This document shows positions 49,224 through 60,361 of a stretch of DNA of 64,000 nucleotides, one piece after another. The notes beneath the pieces are model-generated. The model was given only the letters and a program-made list of their open reading frames with translations, searched no databases and was not told the origin of the DNA. Numbering within the stretch: position 1 is the first letter of the stretch; each line of letters starts with the position of its first letter. This DNA comes from Alkalibacillus haloalkaliphilus (GTDB lineage: Bacteria; Bacillota; Bacilli; Bacillales; Alkalibacillaceae), in NCBI RefSeq assembly GCF_007991275.1, contig NZ_BJYA01000001.1:463745-527744 (forward strand), given 5' to 3'. The translations under genes were made by a program, and so were the position numbers.

Positions 49224-49604
49224 ATGTCAGTTGAAGTAGGCAGCAAGGTGCGCGGTAAAGTTACCCGCATTACTAACTTTGGAGCATTTGTGGAATTACC
49301 AGAGGGCTCAACAGGACTGGTCCACATTAGTGAGGTAGCTAATAAGTACGTTAAAGACATCAATGAACATTTAGCAGTAGGGGATGAAGTTGATGTTAAA
49401 GTTTTAAATGTAGAAGACAACGGAAAGATCGGCCTTTCAATTAAAAAGGCGGATGAAAAGTTCGAAAGGCAAGAGCAGAAAAAGCGAACTGAAAACTTTG
49501 AATCAAAGATGAATCAATTTCTAAAAGATAGTGAAGATAAGTTAGCCTCACTTAAGAAGCACACAGAATCCCGTCGTGGAGGTCGAGGTGCTAAAAGAGG
49601 ATAA
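49224..49604 (+). CDS. yabR: S1 RNA-binding domain protein YabR
   Basis: The 126-residue protein has one S1 domain (about 2-72, VGSKVRGKVTRITNFGAFVE) and a basic, Gly- and Arg-rich tail. Function is not firmly known; RNA binding is expected. A strong AAGGAGGAG ribosome site is present. It sits between divIC and the tRNA pair, as in B. subtilis. Confidence 0.92.
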   Translation: MSVEVGSKVRGKVTRITNFGAFVELPEGSTGLVHISEVANKYVKDINEHLAVGDEVDVKVLNVEDNGKIGLSIKKADEKFERQEQKKRTENFESKMNQFLKDSEDKLASLKKHTESRRGGRGAKRG

Positions 49605-49655
49605 TCTTGCTGTCTATGAAAGTAGCAGTATATATAGTTAATGTTGATAATACAG

Positions 49656-49688
49656 CACGTAACTCTTTTTAGGGTTACGTGTTTTTTG
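49656..49688 (+). terminator. Intrinsic terminator after yabR
   Basis: CACGTAAC pairs with GTTACGTG, then six T residues. Confidence 0.85.
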
Positions 49689-49739
49689 GTTCTAATATAC
49701 TTGTTGAAGTAGCCCTACTTTAGAGCATAAATAATCAAA

Positions 49740-49773
49740 ATAAAAAACACGCCATAATTATATGACGTGTTTT
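49740..49773 (-). terminator. Terminator of the Met-Glu tRNA unit
   Basis: AAAACACG and CGTGTTTT with extension around an AT loop; the T run is on the minus strand, just past tRNA-Glu. Confidence 0.8.
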
Positions 49774-49779
49774 AAGTAG

Positions 49780-49851
49780 TGACCCATAGGGGATTCGAAC
49801 CCCTGTTACCGCCGTGAAAGGGCGGTGTCTTAACCACTTGACCAATGGGCC
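49780..49851 (-). tRNA. tRNA-Glu (TTC)
   Basis: The 72-nt cloverleaf has acceptor GGCCCAT/ATGGGTC, anticodon loop CCTTTCACG with anticodon TTC, and T arm with GGTTCGAATCC. CCA is not encoded. It follows tRNA-Met on the same strand, the arrangement of trnSL in B. subtilis. Confidence 0.96.
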
Positions 49852-49863
49852 TTAATATTTAAA

Positions 49864-49940
49864 TGGTAGCGGCGGAGGGGATCGAACCCCCGACCTCACG
49901 GGTATGAACCGTACGCTCTCGCCAGCTGAGCTACACCGCC
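49864..49940 (-). tRNA. tRNA-Met (CAT), elongator type
   Basis: The 77-nt gene starts GGCGGTGTAGCTCAGCTGG, has anticodon loop GTTCATACC and encodes CCA. It lacks the unpaired 1-72 and GC-rich anticodon stem of initiator tRNA, and matches the elongator tRNA-Met of B. subtilis as I recall it. Confidence 0.95.
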
Positions 49941-50137
49941 ATATGTTGTTTCCTCTTGTTGAGCACAAAAATTATAGTACAACACGTTATTTCACATGTC
50001 AACAATATTTTCATCTTTTCTTTAATAAAAATTCGATTTACTTATACGAAAAGAGCTAACAAAAGCTAAAAACTGCTTTAAACCGCGCGAGCCTTCAGTA
50101 TAAAAAGTGTAGAATAAAGTTATTTCATGAAGTATGT

Positions 50138-50180
50138 AAGTCGAATACTTTTTTTACCACTATCCTTTATTTTGACAAAG
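50138..50180 (+). promoter_or_regulatory. Possible Spo0A-box region of spoIIE
   Basis: AAGTCGAAT (50138-50146) and TTTGACAAAG (50171-50180) resemble 0A boxes (TGNCGAA) with one mismatch each. B. subtilis spoIIE uses a Spo0A-activated sigma-A promoter. The rest of 49941-50229 is AT-rich without further signals. Confidence 0.4.
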
Positions 50181-50229
50181 TTTTAGTCATAAATATGTTT
50201 GAATTTTCATATAAAGGGGTGGTGACAAA

Positions 50230-52677
50230 ATGGAACGATTACTTAAAATGGCAGTATTAGCTGATGGTTCAAAGATCCATAAAATTGGTCAATGGATCGC
50301 ATCGTTAAAAAGCTCTGTTAGCCAACTACTTTTTGCCCGTGGGGTTTTACTTTATATATTAAGCTTCTTTTTAGGACGAGCTATTGTATTAACATCAATA
50401 TCTCCATTTGCTTTAGCATTTTTAGCAACTGCAATCATAGCAAAAAGGCAATTTGCTTTTCCAACATTTCTTTTTGCGGTAGCTGGGGCGATTACGGTTA
50501 GTTTCTCGCACGCTTCCTATATTTTGCTTTCAGGCTTAATATTAATGATGCTCTATAAGAAATGGGTGCACAAAGTAGAGAAGCGAATTAAATGGATGGC
50601 AGTGTCTACATTCGTTAGTGTTGTAGTTGGTCGACTAATTGTACAAGCTGTTACAGGAACAGTAGTTATATACGATGTAGCAACTTTTGTGTTAGAGGCA
50701 GCTTTAGCTGGTTTTCTTGTTATGGTCTTTATTCAATCTTATCCTTTTTTAAAACTTAAAGCGCCTCGTCTTAAACTGAAAGTCGAAGAAATGGTTTGTA
50801 TCGTTATTTTATCAACGGCTGTCTTAACAGGGTTTGTCGGCCTCTCAATATATGAATTGTCTTTAGAACAAATAGGAGCTATGTACTTAGTAGTTATGGC
50901 TGCTTTTATTGCTGGAGCAACTGTCGGTTCAGCGGTCGGTGTTATGATCGGGTTAATGTTAAGTTTAGTCAGCGCTTTTCATTTGTATCAAGTCAGTTTG
51001 TTAGCACTAGCCGGGTTACTAGGTGGGCTAATGAAAGATGTTAATCGGTATGCTGTTACAATAGGGCTTTTTGTGTCAGCTTTTTTAATCGGTATGTACA
51101 ACATTGAAGTCATTCCACTTGAGCAACTGTTATTACAAGCGGTTGTTGCAGCAGCTTTGTTTATGTTAACCCCGAAAAGTTTAATTAGTAAAGTTGCGAA
51201 ATACGTTCCAGGAACTGAAGAAGAAAAAGAGGAAAATGAACAGTATTTACAAAAAGTTCGAGATGCTACTGCTAGTCGTGTAGAACGTTTTTCTGAAATG
51301 TTCGAAGCGTTATCTCATAGTTTTGCTTATATCGATACAGATGGTAAGCCAAGTGATCCGAATAGTGATGTAGACGAATATTTAAGTCGAGTAACAGAGA
51401 AAACTTGTCAAACTTGCTTAAAAAAGCATTCTTGCTGGGTGAATAATTTTGATCGAACTTACCCAGTCTTACAACAAACGATTATGTCGATTGAAGAGAA
51501 TGATACATCCAATGTTAATTTTAATGTCGGCAAACTTAAAAACTTTTGCGTTAAAAGTGATCAAGTTGTCGATCAAATGCGTTATGAATTGTCTTACTAT
51601 AAAGCGAACAAACGCTTAAAGCAACAAGTGAAAGAGAGTAGGAAGTTTGTTTCTGAACAATTAAATGGTGTGTCAGAAGTTATGAATAACTTTGCAAAAG
51701 AAATGGTGAAAGAACGAGAAGAGTATTTTTGGCACGAGCAAGAAATTCGTAGAATGCTAGAAGCTCATCATTTTTCCTTAGAGCATTTAGAATTGTTTTC
51801 TATTGAAAAAGGAAATGTTGATGTTGAGATGACGGTATATTTTAATGATTATCGAGGTGAAGGCGAGAAGTTAATTGCGCCCCTCTTATCGGATCTGTTA
51901 GATGAAACAGTTGTCGTTGAAGATGAACAATCAGTAAACGAAAGGAATGGAGACCGTACATTTACGTTTAGTTCCGTGAAAAATTATCAGCTTAGTTCAG
52001 GTGTTGCCCACGCAGCGAAGAAAGGCAACTTCTTATCAGGTGATAGTTATTTAATGCTAGAGTTAGGTAAAAGTCGATTCGCTTTAGCAATTAGTGATGG
52101 AATGGGTAATGGTGAACGCGCTTATTTAGAAAGCTCTGAGACATTGAAGTTACTTAAGCAAATTTTACAATCAGGAATAAATGAGCAAGTGGCATTACAA
52201 TCCATTAATTCAATCTTATCGTTAAGAACTTCAGATGAGATCTATGCGACATTAGATTTGGCGTTCATTGATTTACAAGAGCCTCATGCCAACTTTTTAA
52301 AGATCGGCGCGATGGTAAGTTATATAAAACGTGGAAGTTCAGTGTACCCTGTAGAGTCCGGTAACTTGCCAATCGGTATTTTAGAAGAATTTGATGTAGA
52401 GCCTGTTCGTGAAGAGTTAAAAGACGGTGACCTATTAATTATGGTAAGTGACGGCATATTAGAGTCCATGAATTTTAGTGAAAACCGTGAAGCGTGGTTA
52501 AAGCGCAAAATCCGTGAAATTGAAACAGAAGACCCACAAGCCGTAGCAGATTTAGTATTAGAAGAGACAATTCGGAGTAATCATGGTCATATCATTGATG
52601 ATATGACGGTACTCGTTACGAAAGTAGAGAAAAGTAGACCGAAGTGGGCTTCTTTCTCTTCTGTAGCATCTGTCTAG
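50230..52677 (+). CDS. spoIIE: Stage II sporulation phosphatase SpoIIE
   Basis: SpoIIE dephosphorylates SpoIIAA to release sigma F and acts in polar septation. The 815-residue protein has about ten N-terminal membrane helices (to roughly residue 320), a central FtsZ-interaction region with Cys pairs (CQTCLKKHSC), and a C-terminal PP2C domain from about 590 with SDGMGNG and MVSDGILES. The ribosome site is GGGGTGGTG. Confidence 0.96.
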   Translation: MERLLKMAVLADGSKIHKIGQWIASLKSSVSQLLFARGVLLYILSFFLGRAIVLTSISPFALAFLATAIIAKRQFAFPTFLFAVAGAITVSFSHASYILLSGLILMMLYKKWVHKVEKRIKWMAVSTFVSVVVGRLIVQAVTGTVVIYDVATFVLEAALAGFLVMVFIQSYPFLKLKAPRLKLKVEEMVCIVILSTAVLTGFVGLSIYELSLEQIGAMYLVVMAAFIAGATVGSAVGVMIGLMLSLVSAFHLYQVSLLALAGLLGGLMKDVNRYAVTIGLFVSAFLIGMYNIEVIPLEQLLLQAVVAAALFMLTPKSLISKVAKYVPGTEEEKEENEQYLQKVRDATASRVERFSEMFEALSHSFAYIDTDGKPSDPNSDVDEYLSRVTEKTCQTCLKKHSCWVNNFDRTYPVLQQTIMSIEENDTSNVNFNVGKLKNFCVKSDQVVDQMRYELSYYKANKRLKQQVKESRKFVSEQLNGVSEVMNNFAKEMVKEREEYFWHEQEIRRMLEAHHFSLEHLELFSIEKGNVDVEMTVYFNDYRGEGEKLIAPLLSDLLDETVVVEDEQSVNERNGDRTFTFSSVKNYQLSSGVAHAAKKGNFLSGDSYLMLELGKSRFALAISDGMGNGERAYLESSETLKLLKQILQSGINEQVALQSINSILSLRTSDEIYATLDLAFIDLQEPHANFLKIGAMVSYIKRGSSVYPVESGNLPIGILEEFDVEPVREELKDGDLLIMVSDGILESMNFSENREAWLKRKIREIETEDPQAVADLVLEETIRSNHGHIIDDMTVLVTKVEKSRPKWASFSSVASV

Positions 52678-52740
52678 CTGACGTATATTCTCCTCATTTC
52701 ATGTCAACAATGGTTATAGCAAAAAAGAGGAGGCGTTTGT

Positions 52741-53490
52741 ATGAATAAGGGTACGGTTAGTCAAATTCTATTAATCACAGACGGGTGTTCAAACCAAGGT
52801 GAAGACCCGGTATCTGTTAGTCAGCAAATTGCACAAGAGGGAATTACCGTCAATGTCATAGGTGTACTAGAAGATGATCAAACAGAAGATCCAACTGGTT
52901 TGCAAGAAGTTAATGATATTGCAGAAGCAGGTGGTGGCATTAGTCGCATTGTATATGCTGATGATTTATCTGAAACAGTTCAAATGGTAACAAAGCAAGC
53001 CATGAACCAAACGATTCAAGGGTATGTTAACAAAGAGCTACAACAGATTTTTGGCAAAGAAGCAGATGAAGCATCTTTACCTCCAGAAACGAGAGGTGAA
53101 GTACAAGAAGTAATGGAAGAGTTAGGCGAAACATGTGACTTAAAAGTCCTTGTATTAGTAGATACGAGTGCAAGTATGCAAAATAAGATGTCCTCTGTTA
53201 AAGAATCATTAGATGACTTGATTTTAAGCTTGGATGCTCGTGCTGGTTCACATTACTTCTCGATCTACCAATTCCCAACGAGAAAGAAGGTCGTAAAAGA
53301 ATTACTAGATTGGACAAATGATGGGAACCGTTTGGCTAAAGTTTTTCCTAAGTTTGCCGTTGGTGGTATTACTCCAACGGGTGCAGCATTAAAAGAAGCG
53401 GCTAAAGCTTTCCATATTAGTATGGGCGATGAAGTTATGAGAGGAGCGGCATATGATGTCGTCGATTCATCCTACCGTCAATCTTTATAA
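52741..53490 (+). CDS. yabS: VWA-domain protein YabS
   Basis: The 249-residue product matches YabS. The first part (LLITDGCSNQGEDP) looks like the second half of one von Willebrand A fold, and a full VWA with MIDAS motif LVDTSASMQ starts near residue 137. Function is unknown. It overlaps the kinase gene yabT by 38 bases, suggesting the two work together. AGAGGAGG is the ribosome site. Confidence 0.88.
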   Translation: MNKGTVSQILLITDGCSNQGEDPVSVSQQIAQEGITVNVIGVLEDDQTEDPTGLQEVNDIAEAGGGISRIVYADDLSETVQMVTKQAMNQTIQGYVNKELQQIFGKEADEASLPPETRGEVQEVMEELGETCDLKVLVLVDTSASMQNKMSSVKESLDDLILSLDARAGSHYFSIYQFPTRKKVVKELLDWTNDGNRLAKVFPKFAVGGITPTGAALKEAAKAFHISMGDEVMRGAAYDVVDSSYRQSL

Positions 53491-54394
53491 AGGTGATCGC
53501 ATTCAAGGCGTATGGAATCACAAGCAGTATCGAATAGAACGCCTGCTAGGTGAAGGAGCTAGAGGATCAACTTATTTAGCTTCTATTAATCAAAACTTAG
53601 TGGCTTTGAAAATTAGTAAAGACCCAGCAGTTATTACAGCAGAATCCAATGTATTAAGGAAATTTAGAAAGGCCCAGGGCGTGAAGCTTGGGCCTTCTTT
53701 ATTAGATGTAGATGACGGTTATATAAGGCAAGGTGAGAAGTACAGCTTTTACGTTATGGAATATGTTCAAGGACGTACACTTAGTGAACACTTCTCTTCT
53801 ATAGGATTAAAGCGGTTAGGTCAAATTACTTCGGAGTTACTAAAAGCATTGCATCAACTACATTTGCTTGGGTTTGTATTTGGTGATTTGAAACCCGACA
53901 ATATTATAATTGAGCAACAAACTAAACAAGTTAGATTAGTTGATGTCGGTGGTGTGACACAAGTAGGTAGAGGGATTAGAGAGTATACGACTTTTTATGA
54001 CCGGGGTTATTGGCGTTTAGGTAGTCGAAAGGCAGACCCTCAATATGATCTTTTTTCCTTAGCGATTTGTATGATTCAAGCTGACCCTTCAAATCGTTTA
54101 AAAGTAGCGAGTCAGAATCGAGACGTGCTAAAAGTGTTAGCTGCTAGTCAAATGGTTACACCGTTTCAATCTGTGATCAAGAAAGCCCTGTTAGGTAAAC
54201 ATGCAAACGCCTTAGCGATGAAGCGAGAAATCGACTATGCAACGAAACGGTTACCAGTAGCTGCTAAAGCGCAAAACAACAAGAGTTCGCATAGAAAGAA
54301 AAAAGGGGAAATAGACCGCGCTGAAGTTCTGAGCATTACATCGCTTGTCGGGATCCATTTATCTGTTCTTTATTTTATCTTGCAAGCATTATAG
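53453..54394 (+). CDS. yabT: Hanks-type serine/threonine kinase YabT
   Basis: The 313-residue kinase has a glycine loop GEGARGSTYLA, Lys in VALKIS, catalytic GDLKPDNI and DVG in place of DFG, as I recall for B. subtilis YabT. A single C-terminal membrane helix (about 293-311) follows a basic linker (SSHRKKKG) that in YabT binds DNA. YabT is a sporulation kinase acting on RecA and others. ATG 53456 is an alternative start. Confidence 0.92.
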   Translation: MMSSIHPTVNLYKGDRIQGVWNHKQYRIERLLGEGARGSTYLASINQNLVALKISKDPAVITAESNVLRKFRKAQGVKLGPSLLDVDDGYIRQGEKYSFYVMEYVQGRTLSEHFSSIGLKRLGQITSELLKALHQLHLLGFVFGDLKPDNIIIEQQTKQVRLVDVGGVTQVGRGIREYTTFYDRGYWRLGSRKADPQYDLFSLAICMIQADPSNRLKVASQNRDVLKVLAASQMVTPFQSVIKKALLGKHANALAMKREIDYATKRLPVAAKAQNNKSSHRKKKGEIDRAEVLSITSLVGIHLSVLYFILQAL

Positions 54395-54475
54395 CTCTGT
54401 TGATTGAATAGAGTGTTGTCATAATGGTACGATAAACAAGTAATCAAATTGTAGGTAAAAGGCGGCCTTAGTTAC

Positions 54476-55840
54476 ATGAAAGAAGATGTTCTAACCTTTA
54501 ATGAACAATATAATTTATTCAATCAAGGTGACCATTTGTTTTTAGCTGTCTCAGGTGGTATTGACTCGATGGCGATGCTACATTTTTTTGCAGAAATTAA
54601 TAAACAGTGGGATTTGAACTTAACTACATTAACAGTCGATCACCAACTACGCCACGGCGAGTCAGAAGCGGATGCTCAGTTTGTGAAAGAACAGTCGGAA
54701 GCGCTAGGAATACCGTGTGAAGTAATTAGCGTTGATGTAAAACGTTATCAAAAGAAGTATCAAGTTGGAGTTCAAGAAGCGGCTAGAGAATTAAGATATG
54801 ATGCTTTTAAGAAATACGTAGGCGTTCGCGGAAAACTCGTTTTAGCTCACCATGGTGATGACCAAGTTGAAACGATGTATATGCAATTGACTAAAGGTTT
54901 AGTGCCGACTGGAATGAAAGCATCACGCTCTTTATATTCGATGAACGTGATCAGACCTTTTTTAAATGTAGCTAAAACCGACTTAACAACGTATATGTCT
55001 GATCAAAGATTACCGCATAGAGAAGATCCAACAAATCAAGACGATCAATATACTCGTAATCGGTTCAGAAATCACTTATTACCATTTATCAAACAAGAAA
55101 ATAAGAATATACATAAAAGTGTTAGGCGTGTACATGAACAGTTAAGTGAAGATGAGGCGTTGTTAACCCAATTGGCTGAAAGAGAAATGGGATTGTTCAG
55201 CCAATTTTGTGAACAAAAAGTGACCTTTTCAATTAAATCTTTTGTGAGCTTGCCTCAACCTTTACAAAGAAGAGGCTTTCATCTAATATTAAACTATCTT
55301 AGTGTAAACACTGATAGGAATCAAGGTTTTTACCCTTCCTTTATAGATTGGCTAACATCTAACCAACCAAACAGCACATGGTCTCCAAACGAGCAATGGC
55401 GTGCAATTAAGTCATATGATGAATGCACGATAACAGTAGAAAGTGATAAGGCTTTAGAGCCGTATAACATTGAACTGAATCTAGGTGGAAAGGCTACATT
55501 ACCTAATGGGTGGACATTATCTGTTGAATTATACGATGATGCACAGCAAGTTGATTTAAACCGTCAACTCTTGATAAATGTAGACGAGTCAGACTTACCA
55601 CTAATGATTAGATCGAGGATGCCTGGAGATCGAGTAAAACCTTTAGGATTAAAAGGAAGTAAAAAGGTAAAAGATATATTTATTGATGAAAAAATCCCGA
55701 AAGTGAAAAGGGATTCTTGGCCTATAGTCGAAAGTAAACAAGGGGAAATCATTTGGGTTCCTTTTATAGTGAAGAGTGAATTTGTCAGTCGCACTGGCGC
55801 TTTGAAATTAAAACTGACCATAGAAGGTGAACAGGATTAG
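54476..55840 (+). CDS. tilS: tRNA(Ile)-lysidine synthase
   Basis: TilS modifies C34 of tRNA-Ile(CAT) to lysidine. The 454-residue product has the PP-loop [21 protein letters not shown] and [10 protein letters not shown], with C-terminal TilS domains. It is essential and precedes hpt and ftsH as in B. subtilis. The ribosome site is weak (GGCGGCC region), which may limit expression. Confidence 0.95.
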   Translation: MKEDVLTFNEQYNLFNQGDHLFLAVSGGIDSMAMLHFFAEINKQWDLNLTTLTVDHQLRHGESEADAQFVKEQSEALGIPCEVISVDVKRYQKKYQVGVQEAARELRYDAFKKYVGVRGKLVLAHHGDDQVETMYMQLTKGLVPTGMKASRSLYSMNVIRPFLNVAKTDLTTYMSDQRLPHREDPTNQDDQYTRNRFRNHLLPFIKQENKNIHKSVRRVHEQLSEDEALLTQLAEREMGLFSQFCEQKVTFSIKSFVSLPQPLQRRGFHLILNYLSVNTDRNQGFYPSFIDWLTSNQPNSTWSPNEQWRAIKSYDECTITVESDKALEPYNIELNLGGKATLPNGWTLSVELYDDAQQVDLNRQLLINVDESDLPLMIRSRMPGDRVKPLGLKGSKKVKDIFIDEKIPKVKRDSWPIVESKQGEIIWVPFIVKSEFVSRTGALKLKLTIEGEQD

Positions 55841-55851
55841 GGGGATTCATA

Positions 55852-56388
55852 GTGCATAACGAAATTAAAGAAGTTCTAATTTCTGAAGAAGAAATTCAGA
55901 AAAAAGCTGAAGAACTTGGGGCTCAGATCACGAGAGAGTTTAATGGAAAGTTCCCGCTTGCTGTCGGTGTTCTAAAAGGTGCTATGCCATTTATGAACGA
56001 TTTGCTAAAGCGAGTTGAAACGCATGTTGAGATTGATTTTATGGATGTCTCTAGCTATGGTGGCGGTATGGAGTCATCAGGCGAAGTAAGAATTGTAAAA
56101 GACCTTGATACACAAGTTAAAGGGCGCGACTTATTAGTTATTGAAGATATTATCGACAGTGGTTTGACGTTAAGTTACTTAGTTGATTTATTTAAGTATC
56201 GTCAAGCGAAGTCCATTACGATTGTTACGCTTTTAGACAAGCCTTCAGGTCGTAAAGGTGATATCTTTGCTGATATTGTAGGTTTTGAAGTGCCAGACGC
56301 TTTTGTTGTTGGTTACGGTTTGGATTTTGAAGAAAGGTATCGTAACCTGCCTTATATTGGTGTTTTAAAAGAAGAAATATATTCGTAA
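55852..56388 (+). CDS. hpt: Hypoxanthine-guanine phosphoribosyltransferase
   Basis: Hpt salvages hypoxanthine and guanine. The 178-residue product has the PRPP loop [14 protein letters not shown] and the MDVSSYGGG flexible loop. GTG start 11 bases after tilS with GGGGGATT. In B. subtilis Hpt can act with TilS on the ftsH promoter. Confidence 0.96.
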   Translation: MHNEIKEVLISEEEIQKKAEELGAQITREFNGKFPLAVGVLKGAMPFMNDLLKRVETHVEIDFMDVSSYGGGMESSGEVRIVKDLDTQVKGRDLLVIEDIIDSGLTLSYLVDLFKYRQAKSITIVTLLDKPSGRKGDIFADIVGFEVPDAFVVGYGLDFEERYRNLPYIGVLKEEIYS

Positions 56389-56494
56389 GTCATTAATATA
56401 AATAGCTAGTAGGATTTACATAGCTATTGTTTGAGTCATGGAAAAAATTTGTGATAGTATTAGTTTAGTTTTGTCGCTTAGGAGGAGGTAAGAG

Positions 56495-58522
56495 ATGAAT
56501 CGGGTTTTCCGAAATACCATATTTTACTTAATAATTTTTCTAGTTGTCATCGCTATTATTGGTATGTTAAACGATCCAAGTCCAGAAACAGAGGAGCTCA
56601 ATTATAATGAATTTCAAGAAGCCCTTGAGACTGGTCAAATAGAAGAGATGACATTACAGTACACGAATTTTGCGTATGATGTTCGTGGGGAATATAGATC
56701 GCCTGAAACGAATCAATTAGAAACGTTCAGAGCAGAAATTCCATCAACTGAAGATACAGTGAATAACGTGATGGACCTTGCAACAGAGCAAGGGTTAGTT
56801 AGTGTAGAAGCTGCGGAAGAGCCAAGTGCTTGGGCTCGTTTCTTCACAACTTTAATTCCATTTTTAATTATTTTCATCTTATTCTTCTTCTTACTTAGCC
56901 AAATGCAAGGCGGCGGTGGCCGTATGATGAACTTTGGTAAGAGTAAGGCGAAGATGTATACTGAAGATAAGAAGAAGACGAAGTTTGACGAAGTAGCAGG
57001 TGCTGATGAAGAGAAGCAAGAGTTAGTCGAGGTTGTAGAATTCTTGAAAGACCCTAGGAAGTTCTCTGAATTAGGTGCTCGTATTCCGAAAGGTGTATTA
57101 TTAGTTGGACCTCCGGGTACTGGTAAGACCTTACTTGCTAAAGCGGTAGCTGGTGAAGCGGGAGTACCATTCTTCTCTATTAGTGGTTCTGACTTCGTAG
57201 AAATGTTCGTTGGTGTTGGTGCTTCACGTGTACGTGACTTATTCGAAAATGCGAAGAAGAACGCACCTTGTATTATATTTATTGATGAAATCGACGCAGT
57301 CGGTCGTCAACGTGGTGCTGGTGTAGGTGGCGGTCACGATGAGCGTGAACAAACATTAAACCAGTTGCTAGTTGAGATGGATGGTTTCGGCGTTAACGAA
57401 GGAATCATTATGATGGCAGCGACAAACCGTCCTGACATTTTAGACCCTGCATTACTACGCCCTGGACGTTTTGACCGTCAGATCCCGGTCAACACACCAG
57501 ATGTTAAAGGTCGTCAAGAAGTGTTACAAGTACACGCTAGAAACAAGCCACTAGGTGAATCAGTAGATGTTAAAGCAATTGCATTAAGAACACCTGGTTT
57601 CTCTGGTGCAGACTTAGAAAACTTACTAAACGAAGCAGCATTAGTTGCTGCACGTGCGAATGCGAAAAAGATTGAAATGGAACACGTAGATGAAGCGATC
57701 GATCGTGTCATTGCTGGTCCTGCTAAGAAGAGCCGTGTTATTTCCGAGAAGGAGAAAAACATTGTGGCTTACCACGAGAGTGGACACACTGTTATTGGTA
57801 TGGTGTTAGATGAAGCTGATATGGTTCACAAAGTAACCATCGTACCAAGAGGTCAAGCTGGTGGTTATGCCGTGATGCTACCTAAAGAAGACCGTTACTT
57901 CCAGACGAAGCCAGAGTTGCTTGATAAGATTACAGGCCTCTTAGGTGGACGTGTGGCAGAAGAGATTATTTTCGGTGAAGCAAGTACAGGTGCACACAAC
58001 GACTTCCAACGTGCAACAGGTATTGCGCGTAAAATGGTAACGGAGTTTGGAATGAGTGATAAACTTGGACCGATACAGTTTGGTAACACTGGTGGTCAAG
58101 TGTTCTTAGGTAAAGATATCCAAAATGAACCGAATTATAGTGATCAAATTGCTTATGTAATTGACCAAGAGGTTCAAAGTATTATTAAATCTTGCTATGC
58201 ACGTGCGAAAGAAATCTTAACAGAAAATCAAGAACAGTTAGAGTTAATCGCGAAGACGTTACTAGAAGTAGAAACGTTAGACGCGCGTCAAATTAAAGGT
58301 CTATTTGAAGATGGTGTACTTCCGGAGCCTGAAGAAGATGATGTAGATGAAAATCCAAGTCAATCTGCTTCAGAAGAGGAGACGGAAAGTGCAACAGAAA
58401 CAGATCAAGAAAATACTGATTCTGATGTAAAAGTTAATATTCAATCACAAGAAGAGCAAGAGACGAATAACGACGAAACATCTGAAGAAAATAAAGAAGA
58501 TGAAGACCGTCGTAAAGAGTAA
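56495..58522 (+). CDS. ftsH: ATP-dependent membrane zinc protease FtsH
   Basis: The 675-residue hexameric AAA protease has two membrane helices (about 7-24 and 116-134), Walker A GPPGTGKT at 205-212, Walker [13 protein letters not shown] region, and the zinc motif HESGH near residue 425. The C-terminal 70 residues are a very acidic, low-complexity tail. GGAGGAGG precedes the ATG. Confidence 0.97.
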   Translation: MNRVFRNTIFYLIIFLVVIAIIGMLNDPSPETEELNYNEFQEALETGQIEEMTLQYTNFAYDVRGEYRSPETNQLETFRAEIPSTEDTVNNVMDLATEQGLVSVEAAEEPSAWARFFTTLIPFLIIFILFFFLLSQMQGGGGRMMNFGKSKAKMYTEDKKKTKFDEVAGADEEKQELVEVVEFLKDPRKFSELGARIPKGVLLVGPPGTGKTLLAKAVAGEAGVPFFSISGSDFVEMFVGVGASRVRDLFENAKKNAPCIIFIDEIDAVGRQRGAGVGGGHDEREQTLNQLLVEMDGFGVNEGIIMMAATNRPDILDPALLRPGRFDRQIPVNTPDVKGRQEVLQVHARNKPLGESVDVKAIALRTPGFSGADLENLLNEAALVAARANAKKIEMEHVDEAIDRVIAGPAKKSRVISEKEKNIVAYHESGHTVIGMVLDEADMVHKVTIVPRGQAGGYAVMLPKEDRYFQTKPELLDKITGLLGGRVAEEIIFGEASTGAHNDFQRATGIARKMVTEFGMSDKLGPIQFGNTGGQVFLGKDIQNEPNYSDQIAYVIDQEVQSIIKSCYARAKEILTENQEQLELIAKTLLEVETLDARQIKGLFEDGVLPEPEEDDVDENPSQSASEEETESATETDQENTDSDVKVNIQSQEEQETNNDETSEENKEDEDRRKE

Positions 58523-58536
58523 TTAATGTCACCAAG

Positions 58537-58568
58537 AACTACCTCCTAACATTAGGGGGTAGTTTTTT
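58537..58568 (+). terminator. Intrinsic terminator after ftsH
   Basis: AACTACCTCC pairs with GGGGGTAGTT, followed by T residues. Confidence 0.85.
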
Positions 58569-58687
58569 ATGTCTAGGTGTAGTAGGTTAAGCGACATTTT
58601 TAATATTTTTTATGATATGATTTACGGTGAGTAAATTTTACGTTTAAATTTAAAATAAGATAAAGGTTAAAGAAATGGTGTGAACTT

Positions 58688-59473
58688 ATGATCTTTGTAC
58701 TTGATGTGGGGAATACAAATACAGTTCTGGGCGTCTTTGATGAAGGAGAATTAACTTATCAGTGGCGCGTAGCAACCGATCGATATAAAACAGAAGACGA
58801 GTATGCAATGGAAGTTAAAGCTTTATTACAACATCATGGTTTATCGTTTAATGATTTTCATGCTGCTATTATTTCATCTGTTGTACCACCAATTATGTTT
58901 GCGCTAGAGAAAATGTGTGAACGTTACTTTAATTTAAAGCCAATGGTCGTAGGTGCAGGGAATGTGGATGCAAGTTTAAAAATGGTCTACCCTAACCCTA
59001 AAGAAATAGGGGCTGACAGGATCGTTAACGCAGTTGGTGCAATCAAAGAGTATGGTGCTCCGTTAGTCATTATCGACTTTGGTACAGCGACGACATATTG
59101 TTATGTTAATGAACATGGTGAATATGTTGGAGGTGCGATTGCTCCTGGTATTAACATTTCGACTGAGGCATTGTATTCAAAAGCAGCTAAGTTACCGAGA
59201 ATTGAAATAACAAGACCAGAACAAGTAGTAGGGACTTCGACCGTTGAAGCAATGCAGTCAGGGATTTTCTTCGGTTATGTTGGGCAAGTCGATGAAGTAG
59301 TTAAACGTTTTAAAGGACAAGCCAATGAAACCCCAACTGTAGTAGCAACAGGTGGTCTATCTAAACTAATTGGCAAAGGGTCCCAAACAATTGATTATGT
59401 TGATACTGAATTAACTTTAAAAGGTTTATATGAAATTTATCGAGCAAATAAGGAAGGTGACAACAATGAGTGA
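58688..59473 (+). CDS. coaX: Type III pantothenate kinase
   Basis: CoaX starts coenzyme A synthesis from pantothenate. The 261-residue ASKHA-fold protein has [24 protein letters not shown] and [12 protein letters not shown]. It overlaps hslO by eight bases. The 5' GTG-rich leader gives no clear ribosome site beyond TGGTG. Confidence 0.95.
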   Translation: MIFVLDVGNTNTVLGVFDEGELTYQWRVATDRYKTEDEYAMEVKALLQHHGLSFNDFHAAIISSVVPPIMFALEKMCERYFNLKPMVVGAGNVDASLKMVYPNPKEIGADRIVNAVGAIKEYGAPLVIIDFGTATTYCYVNEHGEYVGGAIAPGINISTEALYSKAAKLPRIEITRPEQVVGTSTVEAMQSGIFFGYVGQVDEVVKRFKGQANETPTVVATGGLSKLIGKGSQTIDYVDTELTLKGLYEIYRANKEGDNNE

Positions 59474-60335
59474 CTACTTAATTAAAGCAACAGCATTTGA
59501 TGGACAAGTACGCGCGTATGCGATTGAATCGACTGATCTTGTGAATGAGGCATGCGAAAGACATGACACTTGGCCGACCGCATCAGCTGCATTAGGTCGT
59601 ACGATTACGATCACAGCTATGATGGGTGCGATGTTAAAAGGTGAAGATAAGTTAACAGTTAAAGTCGAAGGCGATGGTCCTATTGGTGCCATTGTTGCAG
59701 ACGGGAATTCTAAAGGTGAAGTGAGAGGTTATATTAAAAATCCGCATGTTGATTTTGATTCTAACACTCATGGTAAATTAGATGTTCGTCGTGCTGTCGG
59801 TACAAATGGTTCAGTTAGTGTTGTAAAAGATTTAGGGCTAAAAAACAATTTCACAGGTCAAGTTCCGATTGTGTCAGGAGAAATTAGTGAAGATTTTACT
59901 TATTACTTTGTTACATCAGAACAAATACCATCTGCTGTTGGAGCAGGAGTATTAGTTGATACGGATTACTCAATATTAGCTGCAGGCGGCTTTATTATTC
60001 AGATGATGCCTGGGGCAACTGACGAAACGATTTCATTAATAGAAGAACGAATTGGACAAGTGCCCGCAATCTCCACATTAATTCAAGAAGGTAAATCACC
60101 AGAAGATATTTTAGAGATTTTCTTTGAAGGGCAGAACTGGCATATTATTGACCGTCAAGAAACTACGTTTAAATGTTTCTGTTCAAAAGAACGTACTGAA
60201 GACGCGATTGCTTCACTTGGTAACGAAGAAATAGATGAAATGATTAATGAAGATGGTGGCGCTGAAGCAACTTGCCATTTTTGTAACCAAGTGTATACAC
60301 TGACAGTAGAAGAGTTAGAACGTTTAAAAAGTTAG
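59466..60335 (+). CDS. hslO: Redox-regulated chaperone Hsp33
   Basis: Hsp33 is switched on by oxidation of a zinc-bound Cys4 site, here FKCFCSKE and CHFCNQ near the C terminus. The 289-residue product is of normal size. ATG 59466 follows AAGGAAGGTG and overlaps the coaX end. B. subtilis has yacD, cysK and pab genes next; here folP follows directly. Confidence 0.96.
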   Translation: MSDYLIKATAFDGQVRAYAIESTDLVNEACERHDTWPTASAALGRTITITAMMGAMLKGEDKLTVKVEGDGPIGAIVADGNSKGEVRGYIKNPHVDFDSNTHGKLDVRRAVGTNGSVSVVKDLGLKNNFTGQVPIVSGEISEDFTYYFVTSEQIPSAVGAGVLVDTDYSILAAGGFIIQMMPGATDETISLIEERIGQVPAISTLIQEGKSPEDILEIFFEGQNWHIIDRQETTFKCFCSKERTEDAIASLGNEEIDEMINEDGGAEATCHFCNQVYTLTVEELERLKS

Positions 60336-60361
60336 ACCGACCTAATGAAGGAGGCATCCTA

